Assembly: GCA_020346605.1 (NCBI GenBank)
Contig: CP070784.1
Coordinates: 1,051,947 to 1,115,946, forward strand
Direction: 5' to 3'
Origin: Candidatus Bathyarchaeota archaeon
GTDB taxonomy: Archaea; Thermoproteota; Bathyarchaeia; TCS64
DNA: 64,000 bases
This document shows, piece by piece, positions 43,083 through 51,182 of this stretch. A program made the translations under genes and the position numbers. The notes beneath the pieces were generated by a model, which ran no database searches, was not told the DNA's origin, and saw nothing but the letters and a program-made list of their open reading frames with translations. Position 1 is the stretch's first letter; each line of letters opens with the position of its first letter.

Positions 43083-43093
43083 AATATTTATTA
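43083..43093 (+). promoter_or_regulatory. TATA-like promoter element for the cyclophilin gene
   Basis: AATATTTATTA is centred about 32 nt before the ATG at 43120. It is a strong AT-rich island at the end of the decayed fragment. Confidence 0.5.
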
Positions 43094-43119
43094 AGTCAAG
43101 TCCCAAAGCACATCCCTCG

Positions 43120-43728
43120 ATGAAGCTAGACAGCAAGACGCTTGTAGTGTTGCTGATCATAATCCTCTTCCTAGGCAGCGGTGTCATAATTGTCATCAAC
43201 TCCTTCTGGGGAGAAGAGGAGGAGGTACAGGAGGAAGCGAGCGAGATAGCGGTCCTTGAGACGAGCATGGGCGTGATAGAGATCGAGCTAGACTGGGAGA
43301 GGGCTCGCGTCACCGTCAGGAACTTCGTCAGGTACGTTGAGAGCGGCTTCTTCGACGGTACGGTGTTCCACAGAGTCATATCGGGCTTCATGATCCAGGG
43401 CGGTGGGTTCCTGCCTGACGGGACGCAGAAGGAGACCAGAAACCCCATCAAGCTGGAGGCCGACAACGGTCTGAAGAACGTGAGGGGAATGGTCGCCATG
43501 GCAAGGACGAGCGACCCGAACAGCGCGACGAGCCAGTTCTTCATCAACCTCGCGGACAATGACTTCCTGGACAGCGCTCCGGGCAATCTAGGGTACGCCG
43601 TCTTCGGGGAAGTCGTCTCCGGAATGGACGTCATCGACGAGATAGCGGCCGTGAGTACGGAGAGCCGTGGCCGATACGATGACTGGCCCGTTGAGGACGT
43701 CGTCATCGAGAGGGCGTACATGAAGTAG
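43120..43728 (+). CDS. Membrane-anchored cyclophilin-type peptidyl-prolyl isomerase
   Basis: The 202-aa protein has an N-terminal membrane helix ([19 protein letters not shown]) and an extracellular cyclophilin domain. Conserved features are [14 protein letters not shown] (active-site Arg), [11 protein letters not shown] and [19 protein letters not shown]. It would catalyse proline isomerisation during folding of exported proteins. The start ATG fits the TATA box upstream. Confidence 0.9.
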   Translation: MKLDSKTLVVLLIIILFLGSGVIIVINSFWGEEEEVQEEASEIAVLETSMGVIEIELDWERARVTVRNFVRYVESGFFDGTVFHRVISGFMIQGGGFLPDGTQKETRNPIKLEADNGLKNVRGMVAMARTSDPNSATSQFFINLADNDFLDSAPGNLGYAVFGEVVSGMDVIDEIAAVSTESRGRYDDWPVEDVVIERAYMK

Positions 43729-43770
43729 TCCATCTACTCCAGAGTTTCGAACGAAAACCTAGATGTCTGG

Positions 43771-44700
43771 CTAACCCTTCCTTATGTACTCACTCAACTC
43801 GTCGAAGCACGGCGTCGGTTTGGAGGTCGAGCCCAGGACCTTTCGGAACTCCTCGGTAAGCATCTTCATCTCGCCGAGGGCAGTGGGCCCTCGTGTGAAG
43901 ATGTACTCCAGATCTCTCCTGCCGAGCATCCTGCGGGCGTAGATGCCCATTACAGGGGCAGGCACCCACTCGATCCTTCCCAGGTTGTCCAGCACGATCG
44001 GTAGGCCCAGCTCCTTGAGCGCGCCGATACCCTCCCGCATCGCCTTCAGCATCAGGACCAGCCCCTCGCCGTCCTGCTCCAGCCTCTTTCTATCCCACTC
44101 GGCCCTGACGAAGGCGCCCATCAGGGGCAGTATCAGCGCCGCGTGGTACCTTAGTATGGACTCCATGTTAGAGGAAACGTTAACATCGAAGCCGGCGCCC
44201 TCGAATAAATCCTTGATCCAGGCCGTCCTCTCCGACTCGCTGCCGTCCAGCTCCCCGAAGGTTAGGGATGGCCTTTCGTCGATCGAATAGCGGACCACGC
44301 GGCTGTCGACCATCCCGCTTACACCCGGGAACCCGAGGAGCACGCGCTCCTGACCGAGAAGCCGCACCATCTCGCGGGGGCCCTCGACGTTGTTCCCCAG
44401 GAAAAGGACGTTGGGCGTCGAGATGTTCGCGGCGAGGAAGGGCAGAACTCCCGGATAGTGGTTCTTCCCCACGGCGACCAGCACCAGGTCGTAGGCGTCC
44501 ACCGGGGAGAGCCTCACCAGGACGGGGACCTTGACCCTGGCGGTCTCCACCCCATCCTGGTTCTCCAGCACGATCAAGTACCTGCTGAGGGTGCTGAGGC
44601 GCCTCTCCCTGGCCAGGATGGTGACGTCCTGATCTGAGTCGCCGAGCTTTGCGGCGAAGTAGCTACCCATGGGACCGGCGCCGTAAACAAGTATTCTCAT
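43771..44700 (-). CDS. Ketopantoate reductase-like protein (PanE/ApbA family)
   Basis: The 309-aa protein has the N-terminal NADP-binding motif VYGAGPMGSYFAAKL. Family landmarks follow: LVLVAVGKNHYPGVLPFL, NVLFLGNNVEG, FEGAGFDVNVSSNMESILRY, and a C-terminal helical domain with GTRGPTALGEM-like sequence. PanE makes pantoate for coenzyme A. Paralogues act on other 2-keto acids, and without other CoA genes nearby the substrate is uncertain. It ends towards the cyclophilin gene. Confidence 0.8.
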   Translation of the reverse strand: MRILVYGAGPMGSYFAAKLGDSDQDVTILARERRLSTLSRYLIVLENQDGVETARVKVPVLVRLSPVDAYDLVLVAVGKNHYPGVLPFLAANISTPNVLFLGNNVEGPREMVRLLGQERVLLGFPGVSGMVDSRVVRYSIDERPSLTFGELDGSESERTAWIKDLFEGAGFDVNVSSNMESILRYHAALILPLMGAFVRAEWDRKRLEQDGEGLVLMLKAMREGIGALKELGLPIVLDNLGRIEWVPAPVMGIYARRMLGRRDLEYIFTRGPTALGEMKMLTEEFRKVLGSTSKPTPCFDELSEYIRKG

Positions 44701-44849
44701 ATCCGATGCTCCCCACCATCAGCCATCACAGGAGGGTCCTTGACGACGGGTCAGTTAGCAACGATAATACATCGCTGAAGGTATAATAAAATTACAGGTA
44801 TCCCGTTTGACGACGATCTACTACTGTGGACTGCAGCCCCTGTGGGATG

Positions 44850-46151
44850 TTATATTTTAAGGGGGTTGAGGCTCCCGTCGATGACCTCGATGCCGTTCAT
44901 GTACTTCCTCAGGACCTCCGGGACGACGACGCTCCCGTCCTCCCTCTGGTTCTGCTCCAGTATCGCCACCATGGTCCTGCTCGTGGCGAGGGCCGTGTTG
45001 TTCAGTGTGTGCACGGGGCCGACGGGGGCCTGCCCCTCCTTCATCCTGTACCTGACGTTGAGCCTGCGGGCTTGGTAGTCGGTGCAATTGCTGTTGCTCC
45101 CCACCTCACGGAAATCGCCGTCGGCCATCCAGACCTCGGTGTCGTACTTCTTCGCTGCGATGCTGCCGATGTCGCCTGTGCAGACGTTCACCACCCTGTA
45201 GTGGATCCCCAGCCCCTCGTAGAGCTCCTCGCAGTTCCGTTGCAGTTCCTCGTGGAGCCCCCAGCTCTGCTCTGGCAGGGAGAAGACGAACTGCTCCACC
45301 TTGTTAAACTGGTGCACCCTAAACAGCCCCTTCGTGTACTTCCCGTGGGCCCCTACCTCCTTCCGGAAGCAGGGGCTGACGCCGCAGAACTTTACGGGTA
45401 GGTCATTGGCGTTGAAAACCTCGTCCTTGAACATCGCGCCCATAGCGTGCTCGCTGGTGGCGATGAGGTAGAGGTCCTCCCCCTCGATCTTGTACATGAC
45501 GCTCTCGAAGTCGGCGAGGTCGGTGACCCCCTCGTAGGGCTCTCGCCTTATCATGTACGGGGGCTCGATGAGCGTGAAGCCCTTGGCCAGAAGGTGGTCG
45601 ACGGCGTACCTCATGATCGAGTAGTCCAGGAGGGCCAACTCATTCCTAAGGTAATAGAAGCCAGAGCCGGAGACCTTCGCCCCCCTCTCAAGGTCGATTA
45701 TCCCCAGCTTGGAGGCGATCTCGGCGTGGCTCTGGGCCTCATAGGGGAACCTCGGGGGCTCCCCCCAACGCTTGATCTCGACGTTCTCGGTGTCGTCGAC
45801 GCCGTAGGGAACGGACTCGTGGAGCATGTTGGGCAGGCGCATCAGCGCGTCCCGGACCTTACCCGCGTAGAGATCCCTCTCTGTCTCCGCGTTGACGATG
45901 AGCTCGGGGATCTCGGAGGCCTCCTCCCTGAGGGACGACGCGTCGCCACCGGAGCTCATCAGCCTGCCTATCTCGGAGGAGATCTCGTTCCTCCTTCTCC
46001 TGAGCTTGTTAACCTCGGTGGTTATTTCCCTCCACCGTGCGTCGTCCCCGATCAGCCCGTCCAGTAGGGCCAGCTTCTCGGGGTCATGCCTACGCTCAAG
46101 GTTCGCCCTCACCAGTCCCGGGCTCTCCCTGACGAGCTTTATGTCCAACAT
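44850..46151 (-). CDS. serS: Seryl-tRNA synthetase (common type)
   Basis: The 433-aa class II synthetase has an N-terminal antiparallel coiled-coil arm (residues 30-100). Motif 2 reads CFRKEVGAHGKYTKGLFRVH, and motif 3 is near HTLNNTALATSRTMVAILE. This is the common (bacterial/eukaryal-like) enzyme, not the rare methanogen type. The coiled-coil arm binds the long variable arm of tRNA-Ser. A tRNA-Ser(GGA) gene lies about 1.8 kb away at 47992. Confidence 0.93.
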   Translation of the reverse strand: MLDIKLVRESPGLVRANLERRHDPEKLALLDGLIGDDARWREITTEVNKLRRRRNEISSEIGRLMSSGGDASSLREEASEIPELIVNAETERDLYAGKVRDALMRLPNMLHESVPYGVDDTENVEIKRWGEPPRFPYEAQSHAEIASKLGIIDLERGAKVSGSGFYYLRNELALLDYSIMRYAVDHLLAKGFTLIEPPYMIRREPYEGVTDLADFESVMYKIEGEDLYLIATSEHAMGAMFKDEVFNANDLPVKFCGVSPCFRKEVGAHGKYTKGLFRVHQFNKVEQFVFSLPEQSWGLHEELQRNCEELYEGLGIHYRVVNVCTGDIGSIAAKKYDTEVWMADGDFREVGSNSNCTDYQARRLNVRYRMKEGQAPVGPVHTLNNTALATSRTMVAILEQNQREDGSVVVPEVLRKYMNGIEVIDGSLNPLKI

Positions 46152-46284
46152 CGCTCGGCACTACCATAAACCCTGTGCGGGAACATATTTTTAGAGGTTG
46201 CTCATCCACTTTCACCGGTCTCCCCGCCCCTGGAAGCTGCGCACCCCTTTTAATCGGAGGGGCGGAGGGCGAACCAGTGGTGGG

Positions 46285-46548
46285 ATGTCCGGTTACGAGA
46301 TGGGGGCTTTCGAGGCCTTGGAGTGGGCTTGGCACATGCTCCGCAGCTGCAAAGACCGCCCGGAGGGCGTGGAGTACGCCAGACGGGTCATCCATGGAGT
46401 CCTCGCCGACTTGGGTAGGGGCGACGAGGTGAACTTCAGGGAGCTCCAGTGCCGGACCCCCACCACAAGACAAGTAGCGGGGGATCCAGGTCTCGCATTG
46501 GGCGTGAGCGGCGTCGTTCCCGCTGTATTCGGGGCTCGTCAGGAATAG
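46285..46548 (+). CDS. Small hypothetical protein
   Basis: From the ATG at 46285 the frame codes for 87 aa. The first 50 look like a compact helical protein (GAFEALEWAWHMLRSCKDRP, RRVIHGVLADLGRGDEV). The rest is lower in quality and may be a frame-shifted tail. TTTTAATCG about 35 nt upstream could be its TATA box. I do not recognise it. Confidence 0.4.
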   Translation: MSGYEMGAFEALEWAWHMLRSCKDRPEGVEYARRVIHGVLADLGRGDEVNFRELQCRTPTTRQVAGDPGLALGVSGVVPAVFGARQE

Positions 46549-46621
46549 CAGAAGGCGTCGCGCTGTGCCCGTATAAACATCCTAGTTCTTGATCGCATAT
46601 GTGGCCCAGTCGAGGCGTTGA

Positions 46622-47392
46622 ATGGATTCCCAGGGATCCGTGAAGCTTTTCATTGAGATGGGCGTAGGTTGCCGTGTCCACGAGGTGCACGGCATGGAGA
46701 TACGGCGGTTCAGCCTGATATCCGGGGCCAGGGAGGCTACGGGGTTGGCAGTAATCATAGACGTCTTGAGGGCCTTCACCACCGACGCCTACGTGATGGC
46801 CAACGGGGCTGTGGGGATCTACCCCGTCGCCACCGTGGAGGAGGCACTGGATCTCAGAAAGCTGCACCCGGACTGGCTGCTCATTGGTGAGCGGGGGGGA
46901 ATTAAGGTCGAGGGATTCGACTTCGGCAGCTCACCCGATGAGGTCATGGGCGTCGACTTCTCGGGGAGGACTGTGATCCAGACCACAGGAGCCGGAACCC
47001 AGGGGATCGTGAACGCGGGGGACGCCGACGAGGTCGTGCTGGGGAGCTTCGTCATGGCGGAGGCCATAGTCGACTTCATTAGGAGGAGGGAGCCGGAGGT
47101 CGTCTCCCTCGTGGCGATGGGCTGGAACGGCAGGGAGCCGACGCTGGAGGACGAACTCTGCGCCGAGTACCTTGAGGGCAGGCTAGAGGGTCGAACCCCC
47201 GACTTCCATGGGATGCGGAGCCGGATCAGGGAGACGGCACAGGGGGCAAAGTTCTTCGACCCCGCTCAGCCCCAGTACCATGAGGGGGACTTCTACGCCG
47301 CGATGGACTTGGACAGGTTTCCCTTCGTGCTAGTGGTGGACGAGGTAGACGGTCTCTCCGTCGTGAAAAAGGCGTTCTTACGTCTCCGATGA
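46622..47392 (+). CDS. comB: 2-phosphosulfolactate phosphatase family protein (ComB)
   Basis: The 256-aa protein matches ComB: GLAVIIDVLRAFTTDAYVM (Asp nucleophile region), LIGERGGIKVEGFDFGSSP, VIQTTGAGTQGIVNA and LVAMGWNGREPTLEDELCAEY. In methanogens ComB dephosphorylates phosphosulfolactate on the way to coenzyme M. Homologues occur in many organisms that do not make coenzyme M, so the role here is open. Several ATGs near the start are possible. A copy of the 3' end of the tRNA-Ser begins 2 nt after its stop. Confidence 0.85.
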   Translation: MDSQGSVKLFIEMGVGCRVHEVHGMEIRRFSLISGAREATGLAVIIDVLRAFTTDAYVMANGAVGIYPVATVEEALDLRKLHPDWLLIGERGGIKVEGFDFGSSPDEVMGVDFSGRTVIQTTGAGTQGIVNAGDADEVVLGSFVMAEAIVDFIRRREPEVVSLVAMGWNGREPTLEDELCAEYLEGRLEGRTPDFHGMRSRIRETAQGAKFFDPAQPQYHEGDFYAAMDLDRFPFVLVVDEVDGLSVVKKAFLRLR

Positions 47393-47394
47393 AA

Positions 47395-47425
47395 TGGCGC
47401 CGGGAAAGGGATCTTGGCCCTTGCG
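47395..47425 (-). pseudogene. Relic of the tRNA-Ser 3' end
   Basis: TGGCGCCGGGAAAGGGAT (47395-47412) is identical to 47989-48006, the CCA end, acceptor strand and start of the T-arm of the tRNA-Ser. The next 13 nt match at 9 positions (CCCTTGCG conserved). In this copy the T-loop is altered and no further tRNA follows. It lies on the same strand as the tRNA, 594 bp away. Confidence 0.6.
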
Positions 47426-47501
47426 CAACTACGTGTGCGAGTCGATTGCAGGTTAACGCTCCTTGTGAGCTCAGCTTCATCTCGTACGTATCGAGTGGGG
47501 T

Positions 47502-47921
47502 CTATTCTTCTTCGTCGGGATCCTTTTTGGGCCGCGACATCTCCGCTTTGATGTCTTGCAGTTTCGCGCGGAGGTCCGTCTCTGTTTTTTTTAGCTGGTC
47601 CATGAGCCTTCCGCCCCAGGTCTTCATCTCGCTCTGCATTGTCTGCAGGAAGTCCTTCGACTTGACTACAAAACCGTTCAGGGCGTCCTTGGACCATGAC
47701 GAGTATTCAGAGAATTTCTCCTTCATCAGATCGGCGGCGCGGTCTAGTGATTCTCTCGGCGTGGGTCGCCTGTCTCTGTGCTCTCTCAGCAGCTGCAGTA
47801 TGAGGTGGCTCTGGCTCTTCCCCTCGTTCTCCTTGGACCACTCCACTAGGAGGGGGTTTATCCACTCCATTTCCTCCTCTTGGAAGCTGAAGCTCTTCTT
47901 TCTCATCTGTGACATTCCCAA
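47502..47921 (-). CDS. Hypothetical helical protein between tRNA-Ser repeats
   Basis: The 139-aa acidic/basic helical protein has an N-terminus (KSFSFQEEEMEWINPLLVEW, then SHLILQLLREHRD) that might be a small DNA-binding ribbon-helix-helix-like unit, and a charged coiled coil for the rest (residues 55-135). I do not recognise a family. It is the only gene between the tRNA-Ser and the copy of its 3' end, so it could be a remnant of an integrated element. Confidence 0.55.
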   Translation of the reverse strand: MGMSQMRKKSFSFQEEEMEWINPLLVEWSKENEGKSQSHLILQLLREHRDRRPTPRESLDRAADLMKEKFSEYSSWSKDALNGFVVKSKDFLQTMQSEMKTWGGRLMDQLKKTETDLRAKLQDIKAEMSRPKKDPDEEE

Positions 47922-47991
47922 GCTCTAAGTGTCGATTTAGCTTCGTAAAACTGTTATGAACTCCTGATATCTAGTTGGAGTAAGTTTTTGG

Positions 47992-48094
47992 CGCCGGGAA
48001 AGGGATTTGAACCCTTGCGTCCGTACGGACACTAGCTTTCCAGGCCTGAGCCACCCGAAGGCGTTAGCTCCCTTCCAGGCTAGGAGACCCCGGC
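47992..48094 (-). tRNA. tRNA-Ser(GGA) with a 19-nt intron
   Basis: The minus-strand acceptor strand GCCGGGG pairs with TCCCGGC. D-arm, long variable arm (GTCC-GTAC-GGAC) and T-arm (AAGGG-TTCAAAT-CCCTT) follow. Discriminator G73 is typical of serine, and CCA is encoded at 47991-47989. Removing the intron gives the anticodon arm CTAGC-CTGGAAA-GCTAG, a perfect 5-bp stem with anticodon GGA. Mature length without CCA is 84 nt. Confidence 0.9.
48046..48064 (-). other. tRNA-Ser intron (position 29/30)
   Basis: The intron ACGCCTTCGGGTGGCTCAG lies between nucleotides 29 and 30. It forms the canonical bulge-helix-bulge: outer helix AGG/CCT, bulge AGG, central 4-bp helix GAGC/GCTC, bulge TAA, inner helix CGCC/GGTG closed by a TTCG tetraloop. 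The archaeal splicing endonuclease cuts after the second base of each 3-nt bulge (TA^A and AG^G). These cuts give exactly the exons needed. Confidence 0.88.
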
Positions 48095-48228
48095 TCAGAA
48101 TATACCCAACACCCCCCCAATTTAGGCGTTACCCTGCCTGGGGGAGAGGGTGCAAGAGCCCCTGGTGCCAAGATTAACACGAGCGCAGGAGTTTTAAGCC
48201 TTTAATTCAGATTAAATAACCGGATAAC

Positions 48229-48234
48229 AGGAGG
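48229..48234 (+). promoter_or_regulatory. Shine-Dalgarno sequence AGGAGG
   Basis: AGGAGG lies 8 nt before the GTG at 48243 and fixes that start for the binding protein. This is the strongest ribosome-binding site that I noticed in the window. GTTTTAAG (48191-48198) could be the TATA box of a leadered message. Confidence 0.65.
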
Positions 48235-48242
48235 AAAACATT

Positions 48243-50114
48243 GTGATAAACATTAAAAAAGCTTCGACACTGTTCCTATCTCTGCTTCTGGTGATGAGCC
48301 TCTTCACCCTCCCGGCGTACGCCGAGGAGAGGGAAGAGCTCTCCTTCGAGATGTGGACCCTCGACTGGGACACCATCTCCGTGGACGCGGGCGACGTGAT
48401 CGAGCAGATGCTCAGGGACATCGGCATCAGGATGAAGGCGATCCCCCTGAGCGACGAGGTGCTCTACGACAATCTCGACCTCGAGCACACCTACGAGGTT
48501 TACGAGATGAGCCACGGTTACGCCCCCTACCCGGCGCATCTGTACAGCAGGTTCCACTCCGACGAGATCCTCGACTACGGGGGTAACTACCCGGGGTACA
48601 GCAACTCCCAGTTCGACTCCCTCATCGACCAGTCCAACACCGAGCTGGACTTCGACGACAGGAAGGAGCTGCTGTGGCAGGCCCAGGAGCTTCTGGCCGA
48701 GGACCTACCCTATATTCCGCTGTTTACGTCCGACGACGTCCACGCTATCAGGAAGGAGTGGAAGGGCTACCACTGCATGCCCGGAGGCATCTTCAACTGG
48801 TTCAACAGGCTGACAACCATCGACCTCTACCACGAGGACCAGGAGTACGGCGCCGACTTCGTAATGGCCTACCCCTCGTTCATCAGGGACTACAACCCCA
48901 TAATGGCGGGTGACGGCCGTTCGCTGCTGGTGATGTCGATGGTCTTCGACCCCCTCGTCTCCTACGACGACGACTTGAACATCATACCCTGGCTCGCCAC
49001 CGACTGGGATGTTTCTGAGGATGGGCTCACCCTGACCTTCAACATAGTTGACGACGCTAAGTGGCACGACGGCGAGGACCTGACTGCCGAGGACGTCAAG
49101 TTCACCATCGACTTCTACAAGGAGCAGGAGGCCCCGTACGACCTAGCCCTCATAAACCGCATCGACTCCGTCGAGACCGACGGCGACTACACTGTGATAC
49201 TCCACATGACGGAGCCCTACGCCTGGGTCCTGTACGACCTGGAGGACGTCCCCATAATCCCCAAGCACGTCTGGGAGGACAAAACCTGGGACTGGGTCGT
49301 CCACCCCGACGCGATGCCAGTGGGATCCGGGCCCTTCATGTGGGACTCCTACGTCGACGGCGAGTGGATCAAGCTCGTGGCGAACCCCGACTACTGGATG
49401 GAGGGGAAGCCCCACCTGGGCTCCTTCACCGTCAGGGTGATCTCGGAGTCCTCGGCGCGCTTCCTAGCGATAAAGACCGGTGAGGTCCACTCGGAAAGAT
49501 ACGAGCTGGACGTGGGCTTCATAGACGCCGCCGAGAGGGAGGCCAACTTGGCGCCCCTCGAGGACACCTGGTGCGTCGGTATGTGGGACTACGTCATCAG
49601 CTTCAACCAGAGGACCGATCCCGCCCTGCAGGACCCCGTCGTGAAGAAGGCCATCGCCCACGCCATCGACAGGCAGAGGTTGGTCGACATCGCCAGGCTT
49701 GGATACGGGACAGCCACGGCGACCTTCATACCGCCCGCCTTCTTCGGACCCGCCTACGACAACCCCGACGCGACCCTCTACGAGTTCAACGTCTTCCTCG
49801 CCAACAAGATGCTGGACGCCGCCGGATACCTAGACACTGACGCCGACGGCATAAGGGAGATGCCCGTGGAGGTCGTCGAGGAGGAGGAAGAGGAGGAGCC
49901 CGCGGTCGAGCTCGAGAAGATAGAGGAGCTGGAGCAGTCCGTCGAGACACTCACCGCAAGTGTGACAGATGCGCTCGGCCTTGTGACTTCGCTGGAGGAC
50001 GATCTTGGGTCTCTGAGGACCCAGCTGAACAGCTCCCTCAACATGTCCTACGGCCTCGGAGCCCTTGCCCTATTGGTGGCCATCGTCGCAGTCTACTACG
50101 CGATGCGGAAGTAG
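48243..50114 (+). CDS. Peptide ABC transporter substrate-binding protein, circularly permuted and membrane-anchored
   Basis: The 623-aa protein has a signal peptide (residues 1-27). Residues 31-195 match the C-terminal half of SBP family 5 proteins: IEQMLRDIGIRMKAIPL, GGNYPGYSNSQFDSLIDQ, RKELLWQAQELLAEDLPYIP. Residues 203-540 match their N-terminal half: VFDPLVSYDDDLNIIPWLAT, DGEDLTAEDVKF, AIAHAIDRQRLV, ANKMLDAAGYLDTDADGIRE. In ordinary members the order is reversed, and DGIRE leads directly into the segment found here at residue 31. A Glu-rich linker, coiled coil (556-598) and membrane helix (602-620) follow. The GTG start is fixed by a Shine-Dalgarno sequence. The gene heads an Opp/Dpp operon. 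Confidence 0.85.
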   Translation: MINIKKASTLFLSLLLVMSLFTLPAYAEEREELSFEMWTLDWDTISVDAGDVIEQMLRDIGIRMKAIPLSDEVLYDNLDLEHTYEVYEMSHGYAPYPAHLYSRFHSDEILDYGGNYPGYSNSQFDSLIDQSNTELDFDDRKELLWQAQELLAEDLPYIPLFTSDDVHAIRKEWKGYHCMPGGIFNWFNRLTTIDLYHEDQEYGADFVMAYPSFIRDYNPIMAGDGRSLLVMSMVFDPLVSYDDDLNIIPWLATDWDVSEDGLTLTFNIVDDAKWHDGEDLTAEDVKFTIDFYKEQEAPYDLALINRIDSVETDGDYTVILHMTEPYAWVLYDLEDVPIIPKHVWEDKTWDWVVHPDAMPVGSGPFMWDSYVDGEWIKLVANPDYWMEGKPHLGSFTVRVISESSARFLAIKTGEVHSERYELDVGFIDAAEREANLAPLEDTWCVGMWDYVISFNQRTDPALQDPVVKKAIAHAIDRQRLVDIARLGYGTATATFIPPAFFGPAYDNPDATLYEFNVFLANKMLDAAGYLDTDADGIREMPVEVVEEEEEEEPAVELEKIEELEQSVETLTASVTDALGLVTSLEDDLGSLRTQLNSSLNMSYGLGALALLVAIVAVYYAMRK

Positions 50115-50115
50115 C

Positions 50116-50140
50116 CCCAACCCCCTTTTATTTTGCCAAA
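50116..50140 (+). terminator. Pyrimidine/T-rich tract after the binding protein gene
   Basis: CCCCAACCCCCTTTTATTTTG follows the stop by one base. A partial terminator here would make the binding protein more abundant than the permeases, as is usual in ABC operons. Confidence 0.4.
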
Positions 50141-50195
50141 AACCTTTTTGTTGACAAACCGGAGTATTAAACAGCAATTCTAACGGTAGATCCGG

Positions 50196-51182
50196 ATGGG
50201 CTTCAAGGAGTACGTGGGCAGGAGGACCCTCCAGGGGATCGTCACTGTGGCGCTCGCCGTGACGATGAACTTCCTCCTCTTCAGGATCATGCCGGGCGAC
50301 CCCACACGCTCCATCGTGGGGGACCCCCGGATAGAGACCGCGACGAGGCTCGCCCTTATCGCCAAGTTCGGCCTCGACAGGCCCCTCTTCGAGCAGTTCT
50401 TCCTCTACCTGTACAACCTGGCCCAGGGAGAGCTCGGGGTTTCCTTCGTGCTGAAGGGCAGGCCTGTGGTCGGGATCATCCTCGGGAGGAAACTGGTCAA
50501 CACCGTGGTCCTCATGGGATCGTCGATGTCCCTCGCCTTCGTTCTCGGCATCGTGGCTGGTGTCGTGGCGGCTTGGAGGAGGGGGTCGAAGATGGATATC
50601 TCCGCGGTCATTGTCTCCTTGGCAACGTACTCGATGCCCGTCTTCTGGTTCGGCATGCTCATGCTCCTATACCTCAGCTACTACCTGAACATCTTCCCCA
50701 TCGCGGGCACCATCACCCCAGGGCTAGTCCACGCCAATTTCTTCGAGTACATCAAGGACTACATCCGCCATCTGGTGACCCCCATGGTCACCCTCGCCGT
50801 CTCCTTCTTCGGCGGTTACTTCCTCTTCATGAGGGACACGATCCTTGACGTCTTCACCGAGGACTACATGCTCACTGCTAGGGCGAAGGGCCTCTCGGAC
50901 CGCAAGATCCTGTTCAAGCACGCTATGAGGAACGCACTGCTGCCCATGGTCTCGCTGATGGGGGTGCACGTCACCTTCCTGATCAGCGGGGCCACGTTGA
51001 CCGAGACAGTCTTCTCCTGGGACGGCCTTGGCAGGCTGATCTACGACTCCGTCAGGAACAACGACTACCCCGTGCTCCAAGGCCTGTTCCTGATCATGGC
51101 CGTGCTGGTGGTGACAGCCAGCATCATCGCAGACATCACGAATGCGTACCTCGACCCGAGGATAAGGCAAGCGGTGGAATGA
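50196..51182 (+). CDS. Peptide ABC transporter permease (DppB/OppB family)
   Basis: The 328-aa membrane protein has six helices. The family start is FLLFRIMPGDPTRSIVGDP, and the EAA loop that contacts the ATPase is near residue 225: TARAKGLSDRKILFKHAMRN. It pairs with the permease at 51179. The last bases (ATGA) overlap the next start, so the two are coupled. Confidence 0.92.
   Translation: MGFKEYVGRRTLQGIVTVALAVTMNFLLFRIMPGDPTRSIVGDPRIETATRLALIAKFGLDRPLFEQFFLYLYNLAQGELGVSFVLKGRPVVGIILGRKLVNTVVLMGSSMSLAFVLGIVAGVVAAWRRGSKMDISAVIVSLATYSMPVFWFGMLMLLYLSYYLNIFPIAGTITPGLVHANFFEYIKDYIRHLVTPMVTLAVSFFGGYFLFMRDTILDVFTEDYMLTARAKGLSDRKILFKHAMRNALLPMVSLMGVHVTFLISGATLTETVFSWDGLGRLIYDSVRNNDYPVLQGLFLIMAVLVVTASIIADITNAYLDPRIRQAVE

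Noticed and set aside
48243-50114. Binding protein explained as two neighbouring genes fused by sequencing error
   Set aside because: One signal peptide and one continuous frame fixed by AGGAGG, halves complementary without duplication, and a proper anchor at the end argue for a single permuted protein.
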